A stretch of 64,000 bases of DNA from VRUE01 sp963702035. GTDB lineage: Bacteria > Actinomycetota > Thermoleophilia > Solirubrobacterales > 70-9. The notes below the pieces were generated by a model, which searched no databases, was not told the origin of the DNA, and worked only from the letters and a program-made list of their open reading frames with translations. Below are positions 1 to 7,799 of this stretch, piece after piece. Position numbers and translations under genes: made by a program. The stretch lies in assembly GCA_963702035.1 (NCBI GenBank), contig OY969700.1, forward strand, positions 1,178,001 through 1,242,000, in the 5' to 3' direction. How positions within the stretch are numbered: position 1 is the first letter of the stretch; each line of letters opens with the position of its first letter.

Positions 1-834
1 GACCTTCTGGATGACGTCGCCGATGTGTGCCGGCAGGCGCAGTTTGAAGCGGTCCCACGTCTCTTTGCCGCGGTCGGTCTTCTTCCACTGGAAGAAGCCG
101 ACGGTGAGGCCGATGGACAGCGGGATGATGATGAACCAGTAGCCGGTGATCGCGTGCGAGGCCGAGACGCAGAGCTGGGTCGGTATCGGCAGCCCGCCTT
201 CTTCGCCGGGATGTTCTTCGGCGAGTTCTTCGAAGACTTTGGCGAAGACGGGGATCACGAAGGCGACGATGCCGATCAGCGCGAACGCCGCGAAGCCGAA
301 GATGAGCGCCGGGTACATCAGCGCCGATTTGACCTGGCGGCGCAGGGCGTCGGCTTTCTCGACCTGGAAGGCGACCTGGTCGAGCGCGTCCTCGAGCCGG
401 CCCGACTGCTCGCCGGAGCGGACCATCGCCCGGTAGAGGCGGTCGAAGACGTCGGGGTGGCGCTGCATCGCCTGCTCCAGCGTGCTGCCGGCCTCGACGT
501 CGGCCCGCACCCCCGCGACCGCGACTTTGATCTTCTCGTCCTGGGTCTGCTCCTCGAGCGTGTGCAGGGTGCGCAGCATCGGCATCCCCGAGGCGACCAG
601 GGTGGCGAACTGGCGCGAGAAGATGGCCAGTTCGCGCACATCGACCTTCTGCCAGCGTTTGAACAGGTCCTCGAGCGCGAACGGCGCCTTCTTCTCACTG
701 ACGTCGAGGACGATCAGGCCGCGCTGGCGCAGCTGCTCGCTGACCTGCGCCTTGGAGTCGGCCTCGAGCTCGCCGGCGGTGGCGGCCCCGGCGACGTCCA
801 GGGCGCGGAAGGCGAAGGTGCTGGCGCCCGCCAT
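1..834 (-). CDS. pilC: Type IV pilus inner-membrane platform protein PilC, cut by the window edge
   Basis: The frame opens with ATG at 834 and stays open to base 1, giving 278 codons of the N-terminal part; the C-terminus lies outside the window. It has the layout of a type II secretion F / PilC platform protein: a short N-terminal segment, a cytosolic helical domain with the family-like stretch FSRQFATLVASGMPML near residues 97-112, then two hydrophobic segments around residues 195-215 and 240-255. PilC proteins sit in the inner membrane and couple the PilB/PilT motors to the pilin fibre. The start lies 3 bases after the pilT stop, so the two are almost certainly co-transcribed. The identification is secure; only the missing end is unknown. 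Confidence 0.9.
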   Translation of the reverse strand, partial: MAGASTFAFRALDVAGAATAGELEADSKAQVSEQLRQRGLIVLDVSEKKAPFALEDLFKRWQKVDVRELAIFSRQFATLVASGMPMLRTLHTLEEQTQDEKIKVAVAGVRADVEAGSTLEQAMQRHPDVFDRLYRAMVRSGEQSGRLEDALDQVAFQVEKADALRRQVKSALMYPALIFGFAAFALIGIVAFVIPVFAKVFEELAEEHPGEEGGLPIPTQLCVSASHAITGYWFIIIPLSIGLTVGFFQWKKTDRGKETWDRFKLRLPAHIGDVIQKV

Positions 835-837
835 CGG

Positions 838-1983
838 CTACGCGCCTCCGCTGTAGATGGGCTGCGAGGGCGGCGCCGCGGCGGATCCGTCGCCCTGCAT
901 CGAAGCCGTCGCGATCGGCGCCGGGCCGAGCAGCCGTTTGAGCTCCTCCGGCACCGAGGCCTGCTGTTCGGCCAGGGCGCGGGTGATCGTCCCCGCCCGC
1001 ACCAGCCGCGCCAGGTCGGCGTCCATCGTCTGCATGCCGACCGCGCCCGAGGTCTGCACGGCGGCGTAGATCTGGTGCGTCTTGCCCTCGCGGATCAGGT
1101 TGCGGATCGCCGGGGTCGGGACCAGCACCTCGGTGGCGACGGTGCGCCCCCTCCCGTCGGCGGTCGGCAGCAGCTGCTGGGTGACGATGCCCTGCAGGGC
1201 GATCGAGAGCTGCGTCCGCACCTGGCCCTGCTGCTGGGGCGGGAAGACGTCGATGATCCGGTCGACCGTCTGGGCGGTGGACTGCGTATGCAGCGTGGCG
1301 AAGACGAGGTGGCCGGTCTCGGCCGCGGTCAGCGCGGTGGAGATCGTCTCCAGATCGCGCATCTCGCCGACCAGGATCACGTCGGGGTCCTCTCGCAGGG
1401 CGGCGCGCAGGCCGAGGGCGAAGTCGGGCGCGTCGGAGCCGACCTCGCGCTGGTTGACGATCGAGCGTTTGTGCTGGTGCAGGAACTCGATCGGGTCCTC
1501 GATCGTGAGGATGTGGTCCTGTTTCTCTTCGTTGATCACGTCGAGCATCGCCGCCAGGGTCGTGCTCTTGCCCGAGCCGGTCGGGCCGGTGACGAGGACG
1601 AAGCCGCGCGGCTTGGCGCAGAGCTCGCGCAGCACCTGCGGCACGCCGAGCGAGTCGAGGCTGGGGATGTCCTGCGGCACGAGGCGGAAGGCGGCGCTGA
1701 CCGAGCCGCGCTGGAAGAAGCAGTTGACGCGGAAGCGGGCGACGTTGGGGATCGCGTAGGCGAAGTCGAGCTGTTTGCCGGTCTCGAAGCGTTTGCGCTG
1801 GTCGTCGTTGAGGATCGAGTAGACGATCTCGCGCGTCTCCTGCCCGGAGAGGACGTCGAACCCCTCCATCGGCACGATCTTGCCCTTGTCGCGCATCGCA
1901 GGCGGCACCCCCGGCGTGATGTGCACGTCGGAGGCCTTCGTCTCGACCATGGTGCGCAGCACCTCTGCGAAATCGACGGCCAT
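838..1983 (-). CDS. pilT: Type IV pilus retraction ATPase PilT
   Basis: This 381-residue protein is a PilT-family hexameric ATPase that would power pilus retraction and twitching. It begins with the PilT-type N-terminal domain containing ASDVHITPG (about residues 17-25). The Walker A motif GPTGSGKST lies near residues 133-141, the Asp box near ILTIEDPIEFLH, and the Walker B region is VILVGEMRD. The family signature AIRNLIREGK and the HQIY motif are both present in the C-terminal half. Length is normal for PilT (about 350-380), with a Ser/Ala-rich extra tail. It lies between pilB upstream and pilC downstream, the standard motor order. A second PilT paralogue is encoded at 42698-43813. Confidence 0.95.
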   Translation of the reverse strand: MAVDFAEVLRTMVETKASDVHITPGVPPAMRDKGKIVPMEGFDVLSGQETREIVYSILNDDQRKRFETGKQLDFAYAIPNVARFRVNCFFQRGSVSAAFRLVPQDIPSLDSLGVPQVLRELCAKPRGFVLVTGPTGSGKSTTLAAMLDVINEEKQDHILTIEDPIEFLHQHKRSIVNQREVGSDAPDFALGLRAALREDPDVILVGEMRDLETISTALTAAETGHLVFATLHTQSTAQTVDRIIDVFPPQQQGQVRTQLSIALQGIVTQQLLPTADGRGRTVATEVLVPTPAIRNLIREGKTHQIYAAVQTSGAVGMQTMDADLARLVRAGTITRALAEQQASVPEELKRLLGPAPIATASMQGDGSAAAPPSQPIYSGGA

Positions 1984-2055
1984 AGCGCTTAGATCGGCCT
2001 CGCGGACCGATTCCTAAAGACCAGCCGCTGCGCAACAGCGTCGATTGCAGCTTTC

Positions 2056-2073
2056 TCCCCACCATCGTGGGGA
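2056..2073 (-). terminator. Hairpin between pilB and pilT
   Basis: The 132-base gap between pilB and pilT holds a 7-bp inverted repeat (TCCCCAC / GTGGGGA) with a 4-base loop. No clear U-run follows on the minus strand. It may reduce read-through or protect an mRNA end inside the pilus operon; this is a weak inference from structure only. Confidence 0.35.
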
Positions 2074-2115
2074 AAAGGCAGCAAGATGACGCGGGAGAGA
2101 CGGGGGCGGACGAAA

Positions 2116-3912
2116 TCAGGCGGTGACACGGACTACCTCCTCGAGGCTGGTCAGGCCGGCGCGGACCTTGCCGAGGCCGTCCTCGCGGAGGGTCAGCATG
2201 CCCTCTTCGCGCGCCATCGCGGCGATTTCGGCCTCCGGCGCCTGGGCGACGACCATCTCCTTGATGTTTTCGCTCAGCGCCATCACCGAGTAGATCCCGA
2301 CCCGGCCGCGGTAGCCGCTCTGGTTGCAGCGAGCGCAGCCGACCGGCTCGTAGGCCTCGACCTCCCCCCCGACCCGGATCTCGGCTTCGGCGAGGACGTT
2401 GGGTGAGAGGATCGTGCGCTTCTTGCAGTGACTGCAGAGCTTGCGGGCCAGTCGCTGGGCGACGACGCAGTCGACCGCGGAGGCGATCAGGAAGGCCTCG
2501 ATCCCCATCTTGGTCAGGCGGGTGACCGCGCCGGGGGCGTCGTTGGTGTGCAGCGTGGTCAACATCATGTGGCCGGTCAGCGCCGCCTCGATCGCGATCC
2601 GCGCCGTCTCGCCGTCGCGGATCTCGCCGACCATCACGATGTCGGGGTCGGCGCGCAGGATCGAGCGCAGCCCGGTGGCGAAGTCGAGCCCCGCCTTGCG
2701 GTTGACGTTGATCTGGTTGACGCCGGCCAGCCGGTACTCGACCGGGTCCTCGATCGTGATGATGTTGCGCTCGACTTCGTTGATCTCCTGCAGCGCCGCG
2801 TAGAGCGTCGTCGACTTACCGGAGCCGGTCGGGCCGGTGACGATCACGGCGCCATAGGACTGGTGGAAGGCGTCCTCGAAGCGGGTCCGCCCCTCGCCGT
2901 CCATGCCGAGGTCGTCGAGCGAGCGCTGCGCGTTCTCCTTGTCGAGGATGCGGATCGTCGCCCCCTCGCCGCGCTGGGTCGGCAGGGTGGTGATGCGCAG
3001 GTTGACGCGGCGGTCCTCGACGGTGACGCTGACCCGGCCGTCCTGCGGCACGCGCTTCTCGGCGATGTTGAGGTCGCTCATGATCTTCACCCGCGAGACG
3101 ACCGCGGTGACCATCCGCTTCGGCACGTGCGCGGCCTCGCGCAGGACGCCGTTGACGCGGAAGCGGACCCGCATCTCGTCCTCGCCAGGCTCGAAGTGGA
3201 CGTCGGAGGCGCCCTCCCCCACCGCCTGGCCGAGGATGCTGTAGACGAGCTTGATCACCGGCGCGTCCTCGGCGCTGACTTCCATGTCGGCGACCTCGGC
3301 CAGCTCGCCCTCTTCGGCCTCGGCCTCGCCTTCGGTGACCGCCTCGCTGACCGCGCTCTGCAGCGTGTTGAGGCGGCCGATCAGCGCTTCGATGTCTTCC
3401 TCGGCGGCGACCGCGACGCGGCAGTCGAGCGCCGTCGCGATCTGGATGTCGTTGACCGCCAGCACGTTGGTCGGGTCGGCCATCGCCACCAGCAGCGTTT
3501 CCTTGTCGACGAAGCCGACCGGCAGCGCCCGGTAGCGGCGCGCCGTGTTGACCGAGATCAGGTTGGCCGCCGCCATGTCCACCTGGTAGGCGGAGAGGTC
3601 GATGTGGTCGAGGCCGTAGCGCTCGGCGACGGCGCGCGAGAGCTGGTCGGCGGTGATCGCGCCCTGCTCGATCAGCAGGCGCTCGGGCGGGCGGGCGGCC
3701 GTGCGCGCCGCCTCGATCGCCGCGCGGGCGACGTCGTCGTCGACGTAGCCGAGGTTGACGATGACGTCGGTGACGAAGCCGCTGTGGCGGCCGCGGGCCC
3801 GCGGCGGGGTCAGGCCGGGAGTGCCGCCGGCGGCGGGATCGAGCGCCGGCGCGGTGGAGTCGCCGGAGTCGGGGACCGGCCGCAGGTGGCTCGGGAATTC
3901 CCGCGAGTCCAT
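2116..3912 (-). CDS. pilB: Type IV pilus assembly ATPase PilB
   Basis: This 598-residue protein is a PilB/GspE-type extension ATPase. An N-terminal MshEN-like domain (about residues 40-180) precedes the catalytic core. The core has ASDVHFEP at about 236-243, Walker A TGPTGSGKST near 359-368, an Asp box in IITIEDPVEY and Walker B IVMVGEIRD. Near the C-terminus, two CxxC pairs (CSHC and CARC) form the zinc-binding tetracysteine motif typical of PilB. Residues 180-210 are an acidic linker. It starts 9 bases downstream of the membrane-anchored protein at 3922-4569 and leads the pilB-pilT-pilC gene order. Confidence 0.95.
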   Translation of the reverse strand: MDSREFPSHLRPVPDSGDSTAPALDPAAGGTPGLTPPRARGRHSGFVTDVIVNLGYVDDDVARAAIEAARTAARPPERLLIEQGAITADQLSRAVAERYGLDHIDLSAYQVDMAAANLISVNTARRYRALPVGFVDKETLLVAMADPTNVLAVNDIQIATALDCRVAVAAEEDIEALIGRLNTLQSAVSEAVTEGEAEAEEGELAEVADMEVSAEDAPVIKLVYSILGQAVGEGASDVHFEPGEDEMRVRFRVNGVLREAAHVPKRMVTAVVSRVKIMSDLNIAEKRVPQDGRVSVTVEDRRVNLRITTLPTQRGEGATIRILDKENAQRSLDDLGMDGEGRTRFEDAFHQSYGAVIVTGPTGSGKSTTLYAALQEINEVERNIITIEDPVEYRLAGVNQINVNRKAGLDFATGLRSILRADPDIVMVGEIRDGETARIAIEAALTGHMMLTTLHTNDAPGAVTRLTKMGIEAFLIASAVDCVVAQRLARKLCSHCKKRTILSPNVLAEAEIRVGGEVEAYEPVGCARCNQSGYRGRVGIYSVMALSENIKEMVVAQAPEAEIAAMAREEGMLTLREDGLGKVRAGLTSLEEVVRVTA

Positions 3913-3921
3913 GTCAAGCCA

Positions 3922-4569
3922 TCACGGGTGATAGTCGAGGGTCTTGCCCTTGTAGCCGGCATCGATGACGGCCTGGGCGACGCTCTGCGGGCTCTGGAAC
4001 CCGTAGGAGACCGAGGCGGTCGGGACGGTCTTCTTCAGGTGCTTGGGGGTGACCACGACCAGCGCCGGCACGCGGTCGACCCCGACGCCCTCGCTGATAG
4101 CCGCGTAGCGGGAGATCTTGGCCGCGGGGACGACGAAGATCGCGGCATCGCGGAAACCGGCAAGGCCGTCGGTGGCGGTCTTGACCAGGCGGTCGTCGAT
4201 GCCGCCGTCGCGGACGAAGAGCAGGACGAGCGTCTTGTTCGCCCGCCAGGCGCGCAGCACCGGCTGCGGTAGCGGCGGGGCGGCGATGGCGCTGGGAGCC
4301 GCGCCGCCGAGCGCCGCGCCGAGCGCTTCGGAGCCGGCGGCTTCGCTCGCCGCTTCGACCGCGCCTTCGACCGCTTCGCCAGGGGTCGCGCCGGTGGCGG
4401 TCCCGCTGGCGTCCGTGCCGGCGACCGCGACGGTCGCTTCGCTGGAGCCGGCCGATTCTTCTTCCTTGCCGCCCCCGCTGGAGGAGAGCAGGAAGAAGCC
4501 GACGGCGACGATCAGCACGCCGACCACGCCGAGCTGCGCGAGCGGATTGTTATTGAGCTGCTCTCTCAT
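3922..4569 (-). CDS. Membrane-anchored protein of unknown function at the head of the pilus operon
   Basis: The 215-residue product starts at ATG 4569; an open frame continues upstream but lacks features. It has one N-terminal hydrophobic segment (about residues 14-30, ending LLSSSGGG). A long Ala/Ser/Glu-rich low-complexity linker (about 35-100) follows. A C-terminal globular domain of about 110 residues has the alternating strand pattern of a thioredoxin-like fold (LVLLFVRDGG, then AIFVVPAA, then VPALVVVTP) but no CxxC motif. It could be a periplasm-facing pilus accessory factor, since it lies 9 bases before pilB and would share its transcript. No family is recognised with certainty, and the fold assignment is by eye. 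Confidence 0.75.
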   Translation of the reverse strand: MREQLNNNPLAQLGVVGVLIVAVGFFLLSSSGGGKEEESAGSSEATVAVAGTDASGTATGATPGEAVEGAVEAASEAAGSEALGAALGGAAPSAIAAPPLPQPVLRAWRANKTLVLLFVRDGGIDDRLVKTATDGLAGFRDAAIFVVPAAKISRYAAISEGVGVDRVPALVVVTPKHLKKTVPTASVSYGFQSPQSVAQAVIDAGYKGKTLDYHP

Positions 4570-4612
4570 ACGTTCGCTTACTAGCTCGACAACATCGGCC
4601 CCGGGCTTGAGT

Positions 4613-4634
4613 CCCCGCACGTTCTCGTGCGGGG
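4613..4634. promoter_or_regulatory. Inverted repeat in the divergent pilus/regulator intergenic region
   Basis: A perfect 9-bp inverted repeat (CCCCGCACG, loop TTCT, CGTGCGGGG) lies between the minus-strand pilus operon (start 4569) and the plus-strand regulator pair (start 4745). It could be a 5'-UTR hairpin for the pilus operon or a protein-binding site. Only the structure is seen. Confidence 0.4.
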
Positions 4635-4744
4635 GGAGATGCCCAGTCCGACGCCCGGCAGACTTGCCTTGTTCCCAAAAAAGGCCGATACGTGTCACAA
4701 TCGGCACAGCCCATGGGAGACGACGTCGGGTGAGCGAGAGGATT

Positions 4745-5584
4745 ATGCGCGCGGGTGCACAGGTGTTGCTGATGACGACCGACCCGATCAATCGCGGGAT
4801 CCCGCGGACCGCGCTGGAACATCCGGTCGAAGTGGAACCCGGTCGCGCCGTCCGGGTCAGCGGCAGCGGCCGCGAGGCGCTCTTCGTCGCCTCCGTGGTC
4901 GAACGCTGGCTGCAGAGCGCTCCGTACGGCCCGGTCGACTTCGACGGCCCCGAAGCGGAGGCGACCGTCGCCGCGCTCGCCGAGAGCTGGTCGGCGACGG
5001 TGGTGCACATGCTCTCCCGCGAACCGATGACGCGCCCCGAGCTGGACGCCGCGATCGAGGACCTGGGGCGCCGCGCATTGAAGCGCCACCTCGAAGCGAT
5101 GCGGTGGGCCGGCCTGATCGATGCCCTCGCCGAGAGCGGCGAGCCGATCTATGCCTTGACCGACTGGGGGCGGGCCGGGATCGCTCCGCTGATCGCCTCC
5201 GCCCGGATGGAGCGCCGCAACCCGATGGAGGGCATGGCGCCGATCGACGCCCTCGACGTCGAGGCGGGCTTCCGGCTCAGCCTGCCGCTGATCGCCATGC
5301 CGAAGGAGCTCTCCGGTGTATGCCGGCTGGGACTGAACCTCGACGAGACCGAGAGCTCGCCGATGACCGGCGTCACCGCGCGGATCGAGGAAGGGCGCGT
5401 CATCGCCTGCCACGACGGCCTGGCGATGAAAGCCAACGCCTGGGCGGCGGGGACCGCGACCGCCTGGCTCGACACCGTGATCGAGCCGGACGCGAAGCGG
5501 GTCCGCACCGGCGGCGACCGCTGGCTCCCGAGCGCCCTGCTCACCAGCCTGCACAAGACCCTGTTCGGCGTGCAGGTCGGATAG
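4745..5584 (+). CDS. Winged-helix regulator-like protein with C-terminal SCP2-like domain
   Basis: The product is 279 residues. The start at ATG 4745 follows a GAGAGG ribosome-binding site. Its central part (about residues 55-150) reads as a helix-turn-helix domain: ATVAALAESWSATVVHML, then TRPELDAAI, then LEAMRWAGLIDAL, then a wing ending YALTDWGRAGIAPL. The C-terminal ~110 residues (PIDALDVEAGFRLSLPLI onward, ending GGDRWLPSALLTSLHKTLF) recur in the neighbours at 5588-6562 and 19111-20109 and resemble an SCP2/ligand-binding fold. Compared with the 19111-20109 paralogue it lacks the first of two winged helices. The next gene starts 3 bases after its stop, so the two form an operon. Ligand and target DNA are unknown. 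Confidence 0.8.
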   Translation: MRAGAQVLLMTTDPINRGIPRTALEHPVEVEPGRAVRVSGSGREALFVASVVERWLQSAPYGPVDFDGPEAEATVAALAESWSATVVHMLSREPMTRPELDAAIEDLGRRALKRHLEAMRWAGLIDALAESGEPIYALTDWGRAGIAPLIASARMERRNPMEGMAPIDALDVEAGFRLSLPLIAMPKELSGVCRLGLNLDETESSPMTGVTARIEEGRVIACHDGLAMKANAWAAGTATAWLDTVIEPDAKRVRTGGDRWLPSALLTSLHKTLFGVQVG

Positions 5585-5587
5585 GCG

Positions 5588-6562
5588 ATGACCGACATGG
5601 TTGAGAGCGGCACCGCCGCGGGCGGGTTCAAGGCGCGCGCCGGAACCTTGACGCTGTCCTTCATAACGAGCTCGTACGACCCCGCCATGCTGCTCGAAAT
5701 CCTCGAGCGCGCTCGCTACGGAGGTCTCCTGGGACCGCCCGACGACGATTTGCCCGAAGAGAATCGCGAGCCTTTCGAGCCCGAGGCCCCAGAGGACGGC
5801 CCCGACCTGGCGTCCCTGGAGCCCGAGCCCCTGATGCGGACCACGGACAAGGGGCGACAGGGGCTCTACGTCGGCTTCACCTTGGAACGCTGGCTGCGTA
5901 ACTGCCCCGCCGGGCCGCTGCGGATCGCCACCGGCGGCGATGCCACGGCGTCTCTCATCTGCGGATGGTCCGCGACAGTGACGCACGCCCTTTCCGGGCC
6001 GCCGCGCACGATGGAGGAGCTTGACCGTGCCGTCGAGGTCCTCAGCCTCGAGACGCTGGAGGAACACGTCGAGGCGATGGTCAGAACCGGCCTGGCGACC
6101 GCCCATGTGGACGGCGACGGAGAAACGCGCTATGCCGCCACCGACTGGCTGCGGGAAGGCGTCGCCCCGCTGGCCGCGGCCGCCAGGTTCGAGCGTCGCC
6201 ACTCCGAGCCCGGCACGACGCCGCCGGACACGCTGGACGTCGAGGCAGCCTTCCAGCTCGCCTTGCCCCTGCTGCGCTTGCCCGACGACCTCGACGGCAT
6301 GTGCAGGCTGGGCGTGCAGATCCCCGGCGGTCCACCACTGCTGGTCGGCGCAACCGTGGCGCTCGCGCGAGGCCGCGTCGTCTCCATCTCAACGGAGCTC
6401 GACTCAGACGCGGAGAACTTCGCCACCGGGTCCCCGATCGACTGGATGGACACGCTCGTCGACCCCGAAGCCGGGCGCGTCAAGATCGGGGGAGACCGGG
6501 ACCTCGCATCCGCCCTCATCGAGGGGCTGCACGACAGCCTGTTCGGGGTCTCGACGCGGTAG
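5588..6562 (+). CDS. Paralogue of the preceding winged-helix/SCP2-like regulator
   Basis: This 324-residue protein aligns over its last ~230 residues with the upstream gene: the WLRN start of the helix-turn-helix region, CGWSATVTHALSG, LEEHVEAMVRTGLATA, YAATDWLREGVAPLAA, then the C-terminal DVEAAFQLALPLLRLP and GGDRDLASALIEGLHDSLF blocks. The first ~90 residues are different: a unique segment and an acidic Pro/Glu-rich stretch replace the first winged helix. The start ATG lies 3 bases after the neighbour's stop, so they are translated from one message and may form a heteromer. The pair probably arose by tandem duplication followed by divergence. Confidence 0.8.
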   Translation: MTDMVESGTAAGGFKARAGTLTLSFITSSYDPAMLLEILERARYGGLLGPPDDDLPEENREPFEPEAPEDGPDLASLEPEPLMRTTDKGRQGLYVGFTLERWLRNCPAGPLRIATGGDATASLICGWSATVTHALSGPPRTMEELDRAVEVLSLETLEEHVEAMVRTGLATAHVDGDGETRYAATDWLREGVAPLAAAARFERRHSEPGTTPPDTLDVEAAFQLALPLLRLPDDLDGMCRLGVQIPGGPPLLVGATVALARGRVVSISTELDSDAENFATGSPIDWMDTLVDPEAGRVKIGGDRDLASALIEGLHDSLFGVSTR

Positions 6563-6577
6563 GCGGCGCCGGTTCAC

Positions 6578-6622
6578 TTCAGCCGAGCTTGTCGGCCAGG
6601 ACGAGTCGAACGTCGTCCCGTT
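6578..6622. repeat. Copy 1 of a ~45-bp imperfect direct repeat (gene-end fragment)
   Basis: About 45 bases here match 7163-7207 with roughly five differences. Read on the minus strand, both copies encode the same C-terminal peptide: RDDVRLVLADKLG then stop here, and RDDVRLVLAGELS then stop in copy 2. Here the frame is closed by another stop only a few codons upstream. It therefore appears to be the tail of a decayed gene duplicated at this locus. Confidence 0.5.
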
Positions 6623-6692
6623 GCGTGTCTTACTAAGACGTACTGGCAAGAGATGTTTGGCCGACTACGCCCTGCCGCCCGACGGCCCGCGC

Positions 6693-6941
6693 CTACTTGC
6701 CGAACCGGAACCGCTGCTGCTCCTCGTCCCAGCTCATCCCCGCGCAGAGGCTTTCGAGGCTGACGTGCAGCGCCCCGGCCAGCTTGATCAGGGTGCCGAG
6801 GCGGGGCTCGCGACCGGCGCGCTCGAGCAGGGACACCTCCGTGCGGTGCAGGTTGCAGCGATCGGCCAGCTGGTCCTGGGTGATGCCGGCCGCCCGGCGT
6901 GCCTTGACCAGATTTTCCGCGAAGCGCTCACGAGGGGCCAC
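6693..6941 (-). CDS. Small XRE-family helix-turn-helix regulator
   Basis: The 82-residue product is almost entirely one Cro/C1-type domain: FAENLVKARRAAGITQDQLA, then the recognition helix around RTEVSLLERAG, then LGTLIKLAGALHVSLESL. A GAGGTAGG ribosome-binding site fits the GTG start at 6941; a TTG two codons earlier is too close to it. Stand-alone XRE proteins of this size usually act as repressors or antitoxin-like autoregulators. No intact partner gene is adjacent: the sequence upstream on the same strand is a broken reading frame (6991-7110). It may be the survivor of a degraded two-gene module. Confidence 0.85.
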   Translation of the reverse strand: MAPRERFAENLVKARRAAGITQDQLADRCNLHRTEVSLLERAGREPRLGTLIKLAGALHVSLESLCAGMSWDEEQQRFRFGK

Positions 6942-6990
6942 GATCAAAACCTACCTCTATCCCCGCCGCGGATCGGCGAAAAGAACCGGA

Positions 6991-7110
6991 TCAACGCGCG
7001 TAGGCGAGCTCGTCGAACAAAGCCATGCCGAAGGCCGCGACCAGGTCGCGGGCGAAGCGACGGTCGCCCTCGACCGCCCGAGGCTCTGCCTCCTGGATTC
7101 CTCGTACCAA
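6991..7110 (-). pseudogene. C-terminal fragment of an unrecognised gene
   Basis: The minus strand carries a protein-like stretch (EAEPRAVEGDRRFARDLV, then MALFDELAYAR, then stop) of about 38 residues with no convincing start or upstream continuation. Its composition is that of real coding DNA. It sits just upstream of the XRE gene and is interpreted as the tail of a truncated gene. The family is not recognised. Confidence 0.4.
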
Positions 7111-7112
7111 TA

Positions 7113-7690
7113 GAAGGAATAGATGATTCTATTCACAATCTCGGCGTCTTCGCCGGTACGACTTCAGCTGAGCTCGCCGGCCAGGACGAGTCGAACGTCG
7201 TCTCGCTCGTCCGCGAGCTGCCTCAGCCGCGACGAGAAGCCGACCCGATCGAAGAAGTAAAGGCGGGCACGGAGGATTCGGAGGCTCAGACGACCTCGAG
7301 CGGTTCCTGCCGCGCGTCGAGGACATCGCCTGGGCCTCGACGGATGACGCGAGGGCGACGAGTCCAAGACGTTGAGCCGAACCCATCTCTTCTGGCCCAA
7401 CATACCCCGCGACGCCTCGGGGCAGGTCTGGATCAACCTGAGGCCGCTGTTGACCACGCTGCTTCCGGCCGCATGCCTCACCAGCCTCCTGGTCTTCGCC
7501 GTTCCGCTGGCAACGGCGATCGACCGCCCTGAAGCCGACGCGACGAGCCTCCTCCTTATCATTAGTAAGGAAAAACTGATATTTTCTTCTGGGACGCGTC
7601 CTTGCACGTCTAGCCGCGACGAAGACCGTCCGATGCCCTGTGTCATGCGCGTATTTAGTTGCAAACGTCACGATCAACCCAAAGGAGTCC
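7113..7690. other. Gene-poor decayed stretch
   Basis: No intact gene is supported across these ~580 bases. The minus strand carries a coding-like tail at 7164-7283; the rest has open frames on both strands without start signals or family features. Base composition is locally more AT-rich (for example around 7555-7590) than the flanking genes. The stretch is best read as the remains of accessory genes. Confidence 0.5.
7163..7283 (-). pseudogene. Gene-end fragment containing copy 2 of the 45-bp repeat
   Basis: The minus strand encodes a coherent ~39-residue tail (SLRILRARLYFFDRVGF, then RLRQLADERDDVRLVLAG, ELS, stop). Its last 13 residues are duplicated at 6579-6620. Upstream of it the open frame loses protein-like character. 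It is interpreted as the surviving end of a truncated gene. The family is unknown. Confidence 0.4.
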
Positions 7691-7693
7691 GCC

Positions 7694-7792
7694 ATGCCCG
7701 ATCCAGAGCCTGAGGCTCCTTTGAACGGCAAGACACGGTCGAATGGCAACGGGGCCACAAAGGAGCAGCAACGGCGGGATAGCGGCGAGTAG
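7694..7792 (+). CDS. Small hydrophilic ORF of 32 residues ahead of a winged-helix gene
   Basis: A strong AAAGGAG ribosome-binding site precedes this ATG by six bases, better than any signal for the following gene. The product (MPDPEPEAPLNGKTRSNG...) is charged and Pro-rich and stops at 7792, 7 bases before the likely GTG start of the next gene. It could be a leader peptide coupling translation to the regulator. Alternatively it is the true N-terminus of that regulator, separated by a frameshift; the N-termini of these regulators are often unstructured. Confidence 0.45.
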   Translation: MPDPEPEAPLNGKTRSNGNGATKEQQRRDSGE

Positions 7793-7799
7793 CGACGGG

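Noticed and set aside
25..1992. A 655-codon open frame on the plus strand opposite pilT and pilC
   Set aside because: It is antisense to two well-identified pilus genes; its translation is low-complexity Asp/Arg/Gly and has no family features. Long antisense frames are expected in very GC-rich DNA.
6991..7700. CRISPR or short tandem repeats
   Set aside because: No regularly spaced direct repeats are visible; the two 45-bp copies are a gene-tail duplication.
7372..7713. A 113-codon plus-strand frame in the decayed zone
   Set aside because: No ribosome-binding site, overlaps the better-supported small ORF at 7694, and no recognisable motif.
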